Positions 34,795-45,221 of a stretch of 64,000 nt of DNA are shown one piece after another. How positions within the stretch are numbered: the first letter of the stretch is position 1; each line of letters opens with the position of its first letter. The position numbers and the translations under genes are program-made. Location: contig JANEZZ010000298.1 in NCBI GenBank assembly GCA_026122225.1, positions 124,001 to 188,000 on the forward strand. The letters run 5' to 3'. A model generated the notes under the pieces. It ran no database searches. It saw only the letters and a program-made list of their open reading frames with translations, and was not told the DNA's origin. Source of the stretch: Heloderma charlesbogerti (lineage: Eukaryota; Chordata; Lepidosauria; Squamata; Helodermatidae).

Positions 34795-35337
34795 CTTGAA
34801 TCCTGGTAGATCATTGGAGTGAGTTCTAAAGGAGAGAGCACCATGGAACATGTCTGTCTCCCAATTCCTTTGATAGGCAAATGCATTGTTCTCCATCTGA
34901 GCTGATAGTATCCATACTTTCCCTCCTTTTTTGCTCATCCTGTTCTCTAGTTCTGATAGATATGGCAACCATCGAAAAACTGTGATGGAATATGATTCTC
35001 CATGGGCCACCATAACATTGGCTTTGCTGCTCAGCAGTTTATCATGTATTTTTGCCCCCTGTTGCATTACACCATTAAGTTCAGTGACATAAGTTAATTT
35101 GGGGATTCTTTCTATGAAGGCAAAACAGACACCTCTCTGGGAAAACATGGGAGACACAGCTTGCACAAATCTTTCTCCATTGTCATTATCCATAAAAATG
35201 AGTCCAATCCATGTCCACCTGAAATGCAAGAGCAAAGCGAGAATCGCCTCATTCTGAAGGGCTTCCTGAGGAAACATCTGGTAGAAGGGAAGGCCTGGGG
35301 TCTTATCATTCATGATGGGAGCAGTGCCATATATGAG
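34795..35337 (-). pseudogene. V2R gene B exon 3, 5' half, inverted
   Basis: The minus strand starts after acceptor TTAG with LIYGTAPIMNDKTPGLPFYQ and continues through FRWTWIGLIFMDNDNGERF and GKVWILSAQMENN to SNDLPGFK. That is 181 of the 287 codons in gene A exon 3, with no stop. It ends abruptly at 34795. The second half of the exon is not found anywhere in the window. Exons 4-6 of the same locus are on the + strand, so this piece is an inverted fragment and the gene cannot make a normal receptor. Confidence 0.9.
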
Positions 35338-36072
35338 CTAAGGAGAAATTGCAGAAGTGGTAGTAAGATGATATTAAGTCATGGACTACTTTCCAGGCTT
35401 AAAAACAATGTGCATGCACTATGTCAGCAATTCTTAGAACAACGTGCAAATTTTATTGTTGCCAAATTATATTCCAGCCTTCCACAATCTGGTGCCCATA
35501 AAATCTATTAGATTCTGATTCCCATCATCTGCAAACAGCAGTCGGTGATGAGAGTTATAATCTAACACAAAGCAGATCAGCAGCAGCATCACCGCCACCA
35601 CAAACAACAACACTAAAATATCATGAAATAGCATTACATGCAAAATTTTAAAACTCATATAATTAAAACAGGTAACATCTCTAAATCAGTACAAGAAACA
35701 GTTAAAATCATTTTTGCCATATTTACCAATCAGCTTATGGAACAAGTATCAGTCTAAATGGATATGTCCACATTATGGCAGAAATTTAGGTCTCCTCTGA
35801 GAAGAAACTCCACTGTGGGCACAGACTGATGTAAGCTCTCCATTGTATTTATCGAGGGATCTTGGGGAAAGGAAGGATTATTAAAAATAGGCCTTGAATA
35901 AAGAGGTCTTTAGCTTTTTGTAGGAGTGTGCTCTGAATAGGAATGTGGGTGGGGGGGACCATATATTTGAAACTTATGAAACAGTATGTGAACCAAAATG
36001 CAGTTATATTTAGAACTGAGCACTTCACCCAATTTTGCAAAGGGGTTTTCCAATCAAGGAATGCATGTCATA

Positions 36073-36108
<36 letters not shown>

Positions 36109-36109
36109 C

Positions 36110-36157
<48 letters not shown>

Positions 36158-36790
36158 ATATCTGAAAATAACTTTCAAAAAAGCAGTTTGCTTGAAAAAT
36201 TGTTTACGGAAATGTATCTCTTAGCGTAAAATTCTGTAGATAGCCATGGATGCATACGAATTGCTACATGGACCTTTAAAAAATTCCTAATTTGAGACAA
36301 ACTTTATTTATACATTTTAAAAAAAAATACTCAAAGTATGTGATGAACCAACCTTAACACCAAATCAATGAGAAATTAAGAAAAACCAAAACTGATTGTT
36401 ATTTAATAAATAACTAAGATCCTTAGTTATTTATTAAATAAAAAACATTACACTTATGCTCAAGGTTATGTGTTTGGTGTCTTCCTTACTGGGCTGGGGG
36501 GTCCAGAACAAAACGTTTAAGTGTGTCTACTCCAATTATGACTAAATCTGGATGCAACCTATTAAAATTTTATTTCTTTGAATTGAAATTTGGTTTTGCA
36601 AGTCATGGATAAACATTTCTAAAGTTAAATATTTTGCTGTTGCTTCAGTGAAAGTCAGGGTCCACATATCAATGTGTTGCTTCTTCTTAATCCTATAGAT
36701 GTTTAATCCAGGACTGGAATGAACCCAGCTATGCAAAATTGGCTTACATGATACCCTGGTTATTATTAATTCTCACTCATTGACTGGTTT
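35338..36790 (-). other. Gene B intron 2, inverted
   Basis: Read on the minus strand it matches gene A intron 2. 36760-36540 corresponds to 1480-1720, and 35560-35340 corresponds to about 3660-3888. The + strand also shows a CTGT/CTAT microsatellite at 36074-36157. It supports inversion of a contiguous intron 2/exon 3 block. Confidence 0.75.
36074..36157. repeat. (CTGT)n(CTAT)n microsatellite
   Basis: Seven CTGT units followed by about fourteen CTAT units. Confidence 0.95.
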
Positions 36791-36976
36791 GGCACAAAGC
36801 GGTAACCCACACTCACAACCCACAGCATAGCTGTGCTAGGAAGAAAAATGTTGCTCATCCCTAGCTGCGACTAAGGATACTTTTTTTATGTGTTTAAGAA
36901 AAATAAAAACATTTAACCCTGTTATATACTAAACTGCAGTCTTTTCTAAACTTTTGCATTTCCATTTTCAATCTAG

Positions 36977-37204
36977 CTCCATCAGTTTCTTAGAGGAATC
37001 TTATTTAACAACAGTGGTCAGAATGAGATTTTCTTTAATGAGAATGGAGAGGTAGTAGCTGGATTGGATGTTATCAATTGGAATTTTTTCTCCAATGACT
37101 CTTTTCTCCATGTGAAAGTAGGAAGGATGAATCTTCAGTCTTCTCCAGACCAAGCACTCACCATTGATGAGGATGCCATATCATGGCACAGCTGGTTTAA
37201 CCAG
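36977..37204 (+). pseudogene. V2R gene B exon 4
   Basis: An open 76-codon exon, LHQFLRGILFNNSGQNEIFF to ISWHSWFNQ, with acceptor TTCAATCTAG and donor CAG|GTAGGA. It is in frame and the same length as gene A exon 4. Taken alone it is intact; it is called pseudogenic because the upstream exons are missing or inverted. Confidence 0.9.
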
Positions 37205-40102
37205 GTAGGAACCCATTGTAAGCTATGGAAACAGATCCAGTTTGAATGAGCACAGATTATCTGTCCTGCTGTAAAATGTAATTTCATTTGACTGTAACAA
37301 AAGATTATGAAAAACTGATTCTTCATTGAAAAAGGAGTATTTTGTGAAATGATGACACACAAAGGGAGGGTTCACAGGTTTCTGCTGTGGTTGCTCTGCC
37401 AGTGGCTTTGTTAACTGAAAAATTACTGGGAGAATTTTAAATATAATTAAATTTATTTAAGTTTAATGAATAAACATAATCACACAGTCAACATTCTTTA
37501 CCATTCAACTAAATTGCATCCATGAAGATTCAACCAGAATGTAAATGTGTGGCTGCTGCTCATATGTCTATTCCTCAGACCTACTGGTAATATTTAGTGT
37601 GACATGGAATGGCTACAGTCCCCAGGCCCTGGTTATGATATCATGAATAGGTGCTAGGTTATCATCAGCAGACTTGGAAGCCACCAATGAGCCCTGAAGA
37701 AGTGGGGCAAAGAGGGGAATTGATCAGGCTTGCCCAGGTACCTCAAAATTGAGGCACGTGGCAAGCAGAAGAGGAGGAGTGACAGCTTGGGAATGGAAAG
37801 GGAGGAAGAGCAAAGAGACAGATGGAGAGAAGGAGAGGCAGGGAGAAAGACTGAAATTAGAGAGGTGAATGGAGAGAAGTAACAGGAAACAAAAGTAGAT
37901 TCGAAAAATAACTGAGAACAGACAAGAGCAGGTAAAGGAGGGAGCTTAAGATCTAGTTAGCTCTTCAGGGCATCCTTTAGGGCATCCTTCAGGGCAACAA
38001 ACTGTGTTTCGCTTCCAAAACCAAAGCAGGGTTGGATTACCATCACCCTTTCTAATACCTTGCCCTGCTTTATCCAAAGCAGGGTTTGACTACTGTCACC
38101 CTTCCTAATGTCTTTCCCAAAATGAAAATTTTCAACTGGGCAATAGTTATTAAAATCTTCTGGGTCCAAAGGGGGTTTCTTAAGGAATGGACACCACTGC
38201 TGTCTTCAAGGTGGCAGAGACCATTCCTTCTTGCAAAAGAGGATTAGTCAGCTCCTGAACCCACCTAGTCAACTGTCTCCCACTTTCTGTAATTAATTAG
38301 CCATGATGATGAAGGATTGAGAATGCAGATAGTTGTCCGACCTTCTCCAAGCACATTATCTAGTATCTACATCCTCAGGCAGCATCAACTGAAACGGATA
38401 GCATGTAACCCAACCAGATGGTGGTATGGAAGTCTCCCTAGAATCTGCTGCAACACTGGCAACAACAAGGTCAGAGTAAACTTGTATGAGTGTGTCCTCA
38501 AAGTATCTTGGAAATATGTCACAGCAGGCCTCCAAGAGTTCTAATATACACCTTCCTCAGTCACGCTGTAATAAAATCTTCAACAACCATAACACATGGA
38601 CAACTAGTGAAAGTCAAATACCTTTAAAAAAAATATCCCAGGCCTTTTAAAAAGCCTTTAAAAACAATGTTTAAATGCTTCTTTTTTAATATGGAATGTA
38701 AATGTAATATGTAACCTTTACTGCTTCATGTTAAAATCATTTTTCCATGTTTTAGCTGCTTAGATATTTATATCTTCTTTTACAATTATCTTAAAGTATT
38801 GTTGCTTCTTTTTAAAACTTTTTAAAATATTTTAGGATGCAGTCCTATGGTTTCCACCCTTGATGATTGTAAGTCTCCAAACTCAGAGGCTTACGATCAT
38901 CCGATATGGAGTGGGGTGTGTGGCGGAGGTGATCTTCACCTCTCCATCCTCCTTCTCTGCATTCTTTGCTAGACAGGCTTGTTTTGCCCATCTATGTGGG
39001 GTATTTTGGAGGTGGAGGGAAGGACACTGAAGGGGCCTCAGGATAGGTCATATCCTGGCATCTCCAGTGTCCTCCCTTATTGTGTTACTTTTTTAAAAAA
39101 AATGGATGTTACTACGCTGTAACTGGGTGAAGAGTTATGTCATATTCTACTCTGTTGTAGTGACATGGACAATGTGTTTTGTTTTGTTTTTGGTGGGTTT
39201 TCCCTCTCTATTTAATCAGAGGAATTTTACTTATGCTACTTCTGTCCTCAGTGTAAAGTTCCATCACCATCAGGGACATGTTTGGCATCTGAAGGGGTAT
39301 AGGATTTGGAGTAACTCTGCTCTTCCCCTGTCGCACCCATGACTCTGCCTGTTTTAGCTGCTATACAGAAGGAGTTGCACCAACGTATCACCTCTGCTGG
39401 TGTAGCGTTGCCATGGTGTATCTGTGCAGTTGTACTACCATATTGTACTACCAGAAGTATAACTTGGTCCATCAGCGTAGCAGAGTTCTGTCATGTCCTA
39501 TAGTCCATTACTTGGTGCATCTTGAGTATAGGCTTGCACACCAAATAGAATAAAATACATAAATATATGGATAGATGTTATCATGTTTGTTATTCTAATG
39601 GTTTATAAATTAATTACATTTTCAATTTATTTATCCACATATTGTGTTTCCTTAACCTTCCTGTTGTATGTGAGTCTGGTTTAAAAGGCTGCAGCTGAAA
39701 CACACCCATCCAATCCAATCCAAATAGGAAGAGTTCTCACCGATTTCCAGTGAGCAGCAATCATTTGCCAGTTGAAATTAAAAGATTTGTAAGCACTTCA
39801 AAGTATTCTTCAAGCACAATATCAGATAAATAACCAAGTAACTCAGCTTTAGGAGGATATGGCATACTATAACCAGTAAATTATATTATTATTTTCTATG
39901 TTTCTCCCAAAAATAGGTGTATGAGTGGGCAATCCCCCTAATAAAGAGAAGTAGCAATAGCTTGTAGTAAATCAGCATTCACACATTACTAAAATGCTGT
40001 GTTAATTTTGTAACATATACATATAGCTGGACCTGAGATACTTAAGTTTTCCAATTTCACCATTGTCAATATATTTATTATGCTTTTTCATTCATGGATT
40101 AG
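37205..40102 (+). other. Gene B intron 4
   Basis: 2.9 kb, against 10 kb in gene A, and free of the TAGGGATG elements. Segments at 38060-38450 and 39845-40102 align with gene A 7640-8660 and 15300-15570. About 39250-39530 shares GTCATGTCCTA...TGGTGCATCTTGAGTAT-like sequence with 29825-29870. No exon is seen. Confidence 0.65.
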
Positions 40103-40229
40103 ACACGACCACTTTCTGTATGTACAGAGAGTTGCCGACCTGGTTCTAGCAAGAAAGTGAAGGAGGGGAAGCCATACTGCTGCTATGATTGCATCCGATG
40201 TCCAGAAGGGAAGATTTCAAACCTGGCTG
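40103..40229 (+). pseudogene. V2R gene B exon 5 (cysteine-rich domain)
   Basis: 127 nt, open, same phases as gene A. It reads TRPLSVCTESCRPGSS, then VKEGKPYCCYDCIRCPEG and KISNLA. All six cysteines are kept. Compared with gene A, His is Arg in SCRPG and Pro is Arg in CIRCPEG, the latter in a normally conserved turn. The acceptor is GGATTAG and the donor GCTG|GTAGGA. Confidence 0.9.
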
Positions 40230-40720
40230 GTAGGAAATATATAGTAACTGTACAGAGTTATACAAGAGAATGACTATGCAGATAAAATGATGCACACATC
40301 GGGGTGACTCTTCCTCAGTGTTTTAAATGGGACCAAAAGGTTTTGTAATGAGGTATGTGAGAAGGAGTTGCAGAAGTGGAAATATTCTGGCATGTCTCTC
40401 TGCCTCTGAGTGTCTGTGGAAAAAAATTCAGTAACAATTGCAATGTATTCCTAGTAGCCAGATAGTGGGGGGTCTGATAATGTCTAAAGAGAGAAGACAC
40501 CTTTCAAAAATGAGGCTGTGTTGCTCTTGGTCACTGAGATTCTCAAACATGGCTTTTCATGTGCCATTGGTTGATAGAAATGTCATTCATAATAAGGCTG
40601 TGCCCTTCGTTTTCTAGACATAACACACAGCTATCATTCATACCTATGTCAAATGGAGACTAAAAGTTTGCCAAGGATGTCTTTCTTTGAACACTCTTAA
40701 GATGCTTCTTCTCATGCATT
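40230..40720 (+). other. Proximal gene B intron 5
   Basis: This aligns with the start of gene A intron 5 (15698-15870) for about 170 bases. I see no exon. Confidence 0.6.
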
Positions 40721-42495
40721 CTTCTTATTAATTTTTTATTGTGAATTTCAACAAAAGAAAACAAAAACATAAAAAAGAAAAGGAAAAGAAGAAATAATAT
40801 AATATAATATAATATAATTACAGAATTTAAAAGTATCAATTTCAATTGATTGATATGAAAATACAGCATTCTAGAGAGAGCAAATAATGCATAAACTCAA
40901 TAAAAGCAAACCAAATAGCCATATATGTATCAGTTCACGAGTGGCACCTATATACCACACATTCAGATGTTGATAATGTTGATAGGTCCTCAATCCATTG
41001 CTTTATAGGAAGTGAGCATTTATCCTTGCAATGTTGTAATAGCAGTCTTTCAGCTGTCAAAAGGGTGAAGAGACTCCATTAATGTATTTTGGCATGCAAA
41101 GCCAAAAAAAACAAACACTCATCATCAGCACACAGTAATTGATCCAAAGTAAAAAAAAATAAGCTTATCCATCTATGTCTGCCACTAGGGATGTACGAAA
41201 GTCATTTACCTTTGCAGAGCTTGGATTCGCGGTGGGGGGGAGGCGCTCTGTCCCTCCCCCCGGAATCCTACCTGGGCCAGCTCCCCTCCGCGGCAGCTCT
41301 GTGGAGCCGCCGGCCAGGGCTGTCCGCAGATGGAGTTCCGGCCGTGGATGGGCTGCTGCGGACGCAAATGGCGGCTTGGATAAATTCGTTCCACCATGGA
41401 TTTTGGGGGGCCGAATGCACTGGCATTTGGCCTCACTGAGATCCATGGCAGAATTCTCTGGCATCCCTATCTGCCACAAAAACATTTTCTTACCATTTTT
41501 TAAATCTGGATTTCTCCATAAAGTCAATTTAGCATGGGAAAATGGATCAAGCTGTTATTGATGTGACATTATATGCCACACACCTCTAACAACAGGAATT
41601 GTGGGAGGAACCCTATCCGTTCTAATGTGCCAAAAACCTAATGCCATCCATTTGGAGAGAGGACCCAGGCAGGAAGATTCCAAAATTGACCAGGGTGGAA
41701 AATCTAATCTAAATGAAATCTACCAATATTTAGTACAATTCAACAAATAGTCCTGATGATATAAAGCAAGTTCCAAAAAGCCAAGCCCACCTTCTTTAAT
41801 TGGAAGTTGCATCCTTTTCAAGGATATTCCTGTGGGGAGGAATCCACCCAGTAAAAAAATATGAAACAAAGCATTGCATTTTTTGAAATATTTGCCAGGT
41901 ATAAGTAGAGGAACTCCACATATAACATGAACAGTCCAACATATAATATTCATCTTAAGTGAATTAACCTTGCCCAATAAACTCAACTTTAAAGATGCCC
42001 ATCTATAACTATATCTATATCTATCTATCCTGTGAGATCTCACTAATCAACTTATTCAAATTTAGTTTGATCATTTGAGATATGTCTCTGGGCACCATCA
42101 AAACTGTCAATTAGCTAATACACAGGGAGATATGTTATCTCTAGTCAGCATAAGTTCAGATTTTGACCAGTTAATTGAATAGCCAGACAAATCACTCAAA
42201 GTATTGATCAATTGCATAAAAGCTGGAATATATGACTGGAGTTTCAAGATAAACAGTAAAAGATCATCAGCATAAATAATTTTAAATTCTAAACCATCAT
42301 GCACAAAGCCATGAATACTACTATTCTGTCAAACAACACACACCAGCTGGTCGTAGACTGTACTATTAAAATATTGATCTTGATCACACCAGGGGTTCCA
42401 AACATAAACCAAATATCAATGGTTAAAGTGAACATCCTTCTCTGATACTTCTCCCAGGAAATAAAAAAAGCCAAGAATAGACCATTGGTCACAAC
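40721..42495 (-). mobile_element. L1 LINE, 3' half
   Basis: The minus strand runs from the TNGLF motif at 42495 through FKIIYADDLLLFILKLQSYI (the reverse-transcriptase YADD box), LSGYSINWSKSELMLT and IKEGGLGFLELALYHQDYLL, to an A/T-rich 3' end near 40721. Its upstream half is at 57281-57960, on the far side of a 14.8-kb insertion. Frameshifts are present. Confidence 0.85.
41186..41469. mobile_element. hAT-like element #16, 284-bp deletion form
   Basis: TAGGGATGTACGAAAGTC...GGCATCCCTA with a perfect TSD tctgccac at 41178-41185 and 41470-41477, inside the L1. Both arms remain but the palindromic core is almost fully deleted. Confidence 0.93.
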
Positions 42496-42505
42496 TAGGG
42501 ATGTA

Positions 42506-44218
42506 TAGGGATGTGAGAGAATTCTGCCACCTATCTTGGGGAGGCCGAATGCCAGCGCATTCGGCCCCCCGAAATTGGTGCCAGAATGGTCTGCCACCCC
42601 CCCGCACCCCTGGGACTAGACTTACCTGGGGCGGATCTTCCTGGCAGCGGCGGCTCCGGCAGCGGCTCTGGCGGCAGCTCCGGCGGCGGTTCAGCAGCGG
42701 CGGCTGTGGCGGCCGGTCTTCCGACCGGCTGCCGCTAGGGATGTATGAAAGTCACTTACCTTTTTGAAGGGTGACATTCATGGGGGGGAGGCGCTCTGTC
42801 CCTCCCTCCGAAATCCTGGCTGGGGGGGGGAGGCGCTCTGTCCCTCCCCTCTGAATCCTGGCCGGCCGGCTCCAATCCACAGGGATTCTGCAGAGCCGCC
42901 GGCCGGCTCCGCCAGTGGCCGGACATCTGGCCACTGGCTAGCAGGGACGCAAATGGCGGCGGCTGTAGCCGCCGCCATTTGCGTCCCTGCAGTCAGCCAT
43001 GATAGGCTACGTAAATTTTACATAGCCTATCACGGCTGATTTAAAAGAAAAAAACACATGCGCGTATGCAAATGGCGGCGCCCATGGGCGCCGCCATTTG
43101 CATTCCTTATTTTGGCACTTCTTAGTCTACGAAAACATTTACGTAGACTAAGATGGCGAAAATAAGGGGAACGCAAATAGCGTAGCGTCTACGCTATTTG
43201 TGTTCCCCTTATTTTTGCCATCTTAGTCTACGTAAATGTTTATGTAGACTAAGACGTACCAAAATAAGGAACGTAAATGGCGGCGCCCATGGGCGCCGCC
43301 ATTTGCGTACACACGTGTGTTTTTTTCTTTTAAATCAGCCGTGATAGGCTACATAAACATTTACATAGCCTATCACGGTGGTTTTTAAAAATCTAGCCAT
43401 GATAGGCTACGTAAATCTTTACGTAGCCTATCACTTTTTTTTTTAACTGGAAATGGCGGCAGCAGCAGCCGGTCAGAAGACCGGCTGCCGTACCCCCTCC
43501 GGAGCCGCCGCCGGAGCCTCCGCCTCCAGGAAGATCTGCCCCAGGTAAGTCCTGTCCCGGGGGTGGGGGGGGCAAACCGTTCCGCCACCGATTTCGGGGG
43601 GCCGAATGCGCTGGCATTCGGCCTCCCCGAGATCCATGGCGGAATTCTCTGACATCCCTAGCTGCCGCCGCCATTTCCAGTTGTTGTTTTTTTTTTAAAA
43701 CGTGATAGGCTACGTAAATGTTTATGTAGCCTATCATGGCTGATTTAAAAGAAAAAAACACACGCGTGTACGCAAATGGCGGCGCCCATGGGCGCCGCCA
43801 TTTACATTCCTTATTTTGGTACGTCTTATTTACATAAGATAAATTGGGCAAAAATAGGGCACACAAACGGCGGCCGCCATAGCCCCTGCCATTTGCGTAT
43901 GCTGGGTTTTGTTTTTTAACCCAGCCGTGATAGGCTACGTAAATTCTTACATACCCTATCACGGCTGCAAGCCAGGATGGCAATGGCGGCGGTAGCAGCC
44001 CGGCCACGGCCGGCCAGGAGACCAGCCGCTGCCGCCGCCAGGCCACTGGAGCCACCGGAGCCACCGCCGGAACTGCTGCCACCGCCGAATCCGCCCCAGC
44101 TAAGTGCCATCCCAGGGGGTGGGAGGGCAGGAGGCTGTTCCGCCACGGATTCTGGGGGGCCGGAGTCTGAAGAATCCGGCCTCACTGGAATCCGTGGCGG
44201 AATTCTCTGCCATCCCTA
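42506..44218. mobile_element. hAT-like element #17, interrupted
   Basis: It starts TAGGGATGTGAGAGAATTC, 10 bases inside the 14.8-kb unit, and ends GAATTCTCTGCCATCCCTA. Both ends are of the GAGAATTC type, and element #18 is nested in it. Its own flanks (gggatgta and gcaggact) do not match, so it may be a recombinant of two copies, or its left end may belong to the large outer unit. Confidence 0.75.
42736..43660. mobile_element. hAT-like palindromic element #18, nested in #17
   Basis: TAGGGATGTATGAAAGTCAC...GACATCCCTA with a perfect TSD gctgccgc at 42728-42735 and 43661-43668, inside the GC arm of element #17. It has a full palindromic core centred near 43190 (ACGCAAATAGCGTAGCGTCTA). Confidence 0.93.
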
Positions 44219-44308
44219 GCAGGACTAGCCTCTCAGTGTGTGCACATCATTCTTACTGATGTAGTGATTGCTGAATTTTTGCACCCCACCTTTCTACCAA
44301 GACATTGG

Positions 44309-45215
44309 TAGGGATGTCAGAGAATTTCTCCACGAATCTCCGGGAGGCCGAATGCCAAAGCATTCGTCCCCCCGAAATTGGTGGAGAAATGGTCCGCCCC
44401 CCCAAGGATGGGACTTACCTTGGTCGAATGTCCCTGGAGGCGGCGGCTCCCGGTGGCGGTTCGGCAGAGGTGCGATGGCGGCTAGTCTTCTGACCAGCTG
44501 CTGCTGCCGCCATTTCCAAGTGTAAAAAAACAACAACAACAACAAACGTAATAGGCTACGTAAACAAATAAGGCTATGTAAAAAAATAAGGGCTATTTGT
44601 GTTGCCCTTATTTTCGCCGTAGTCTATGTAAATGTCTACGTAGACTACACGTGCCCAAATAAGGAACACAAATGGCGGTGCCAATGGGCGCCGCCATTTG
44701 TGTACGTGCTTTTTTTTCCCCAAAGTCAGCCGTGATAGGCTACGTAAACTTTTACGTAGCCTATCACAGCTGACTGCAGGGACGCAAATGGCGGCGGCTA
44801 TGGCCGCTGCCATTTGCAACCCAGCAGGAGAAGAGGATTCGCGGCTGGAGGGATGGGAATGGCGGGCCACCGCCATTTGCATACGCGCGTTTTTTTCTGT
44901 TTTTTTTAATCAGCCATGATAGGCTAGGTAAACATTTACGTAGCCTATCACGGCTGACTGCAGGGACGCAAATGGCGGTGGCTATGGCCGCCGCCATTTG
45001 CGTCCCTGCTTGCCAGCGGCTGGATGTCCGGCTGCTGGTGGAGCCGGCTGGTGGCTCTGCAGAATCACTGCGGATCACAGCCGGCAGGCCAGGATTCCAG
45101 GGGGGAGGAACGGAGTGCCTCCCCCCCATCCAGGATTCCGGGGGGAGGGACGGAACGCCTCCCCCCCACCATCAACATAATCCGCAGAAAGGTAAGTCAC
45201 TTTTGTACATCCCTA
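44309..45215. mobile_element. hAT-like palindromic element #19, rearranged
   Basis: TAGGGATGTCAGAG...CATCCCTA. Flanks gacattgg and gttgtaca do not match. The core has internal deletions near 44548-44590 (three GGCTATGT-like stubs) and an inserted GCGGCTGGAGGGATGGG junction near 44840. It lies at the 3' end of the transposase pseudogene. Confidence 0.8.
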
Positions 45216-45221
45216 GTTGTA

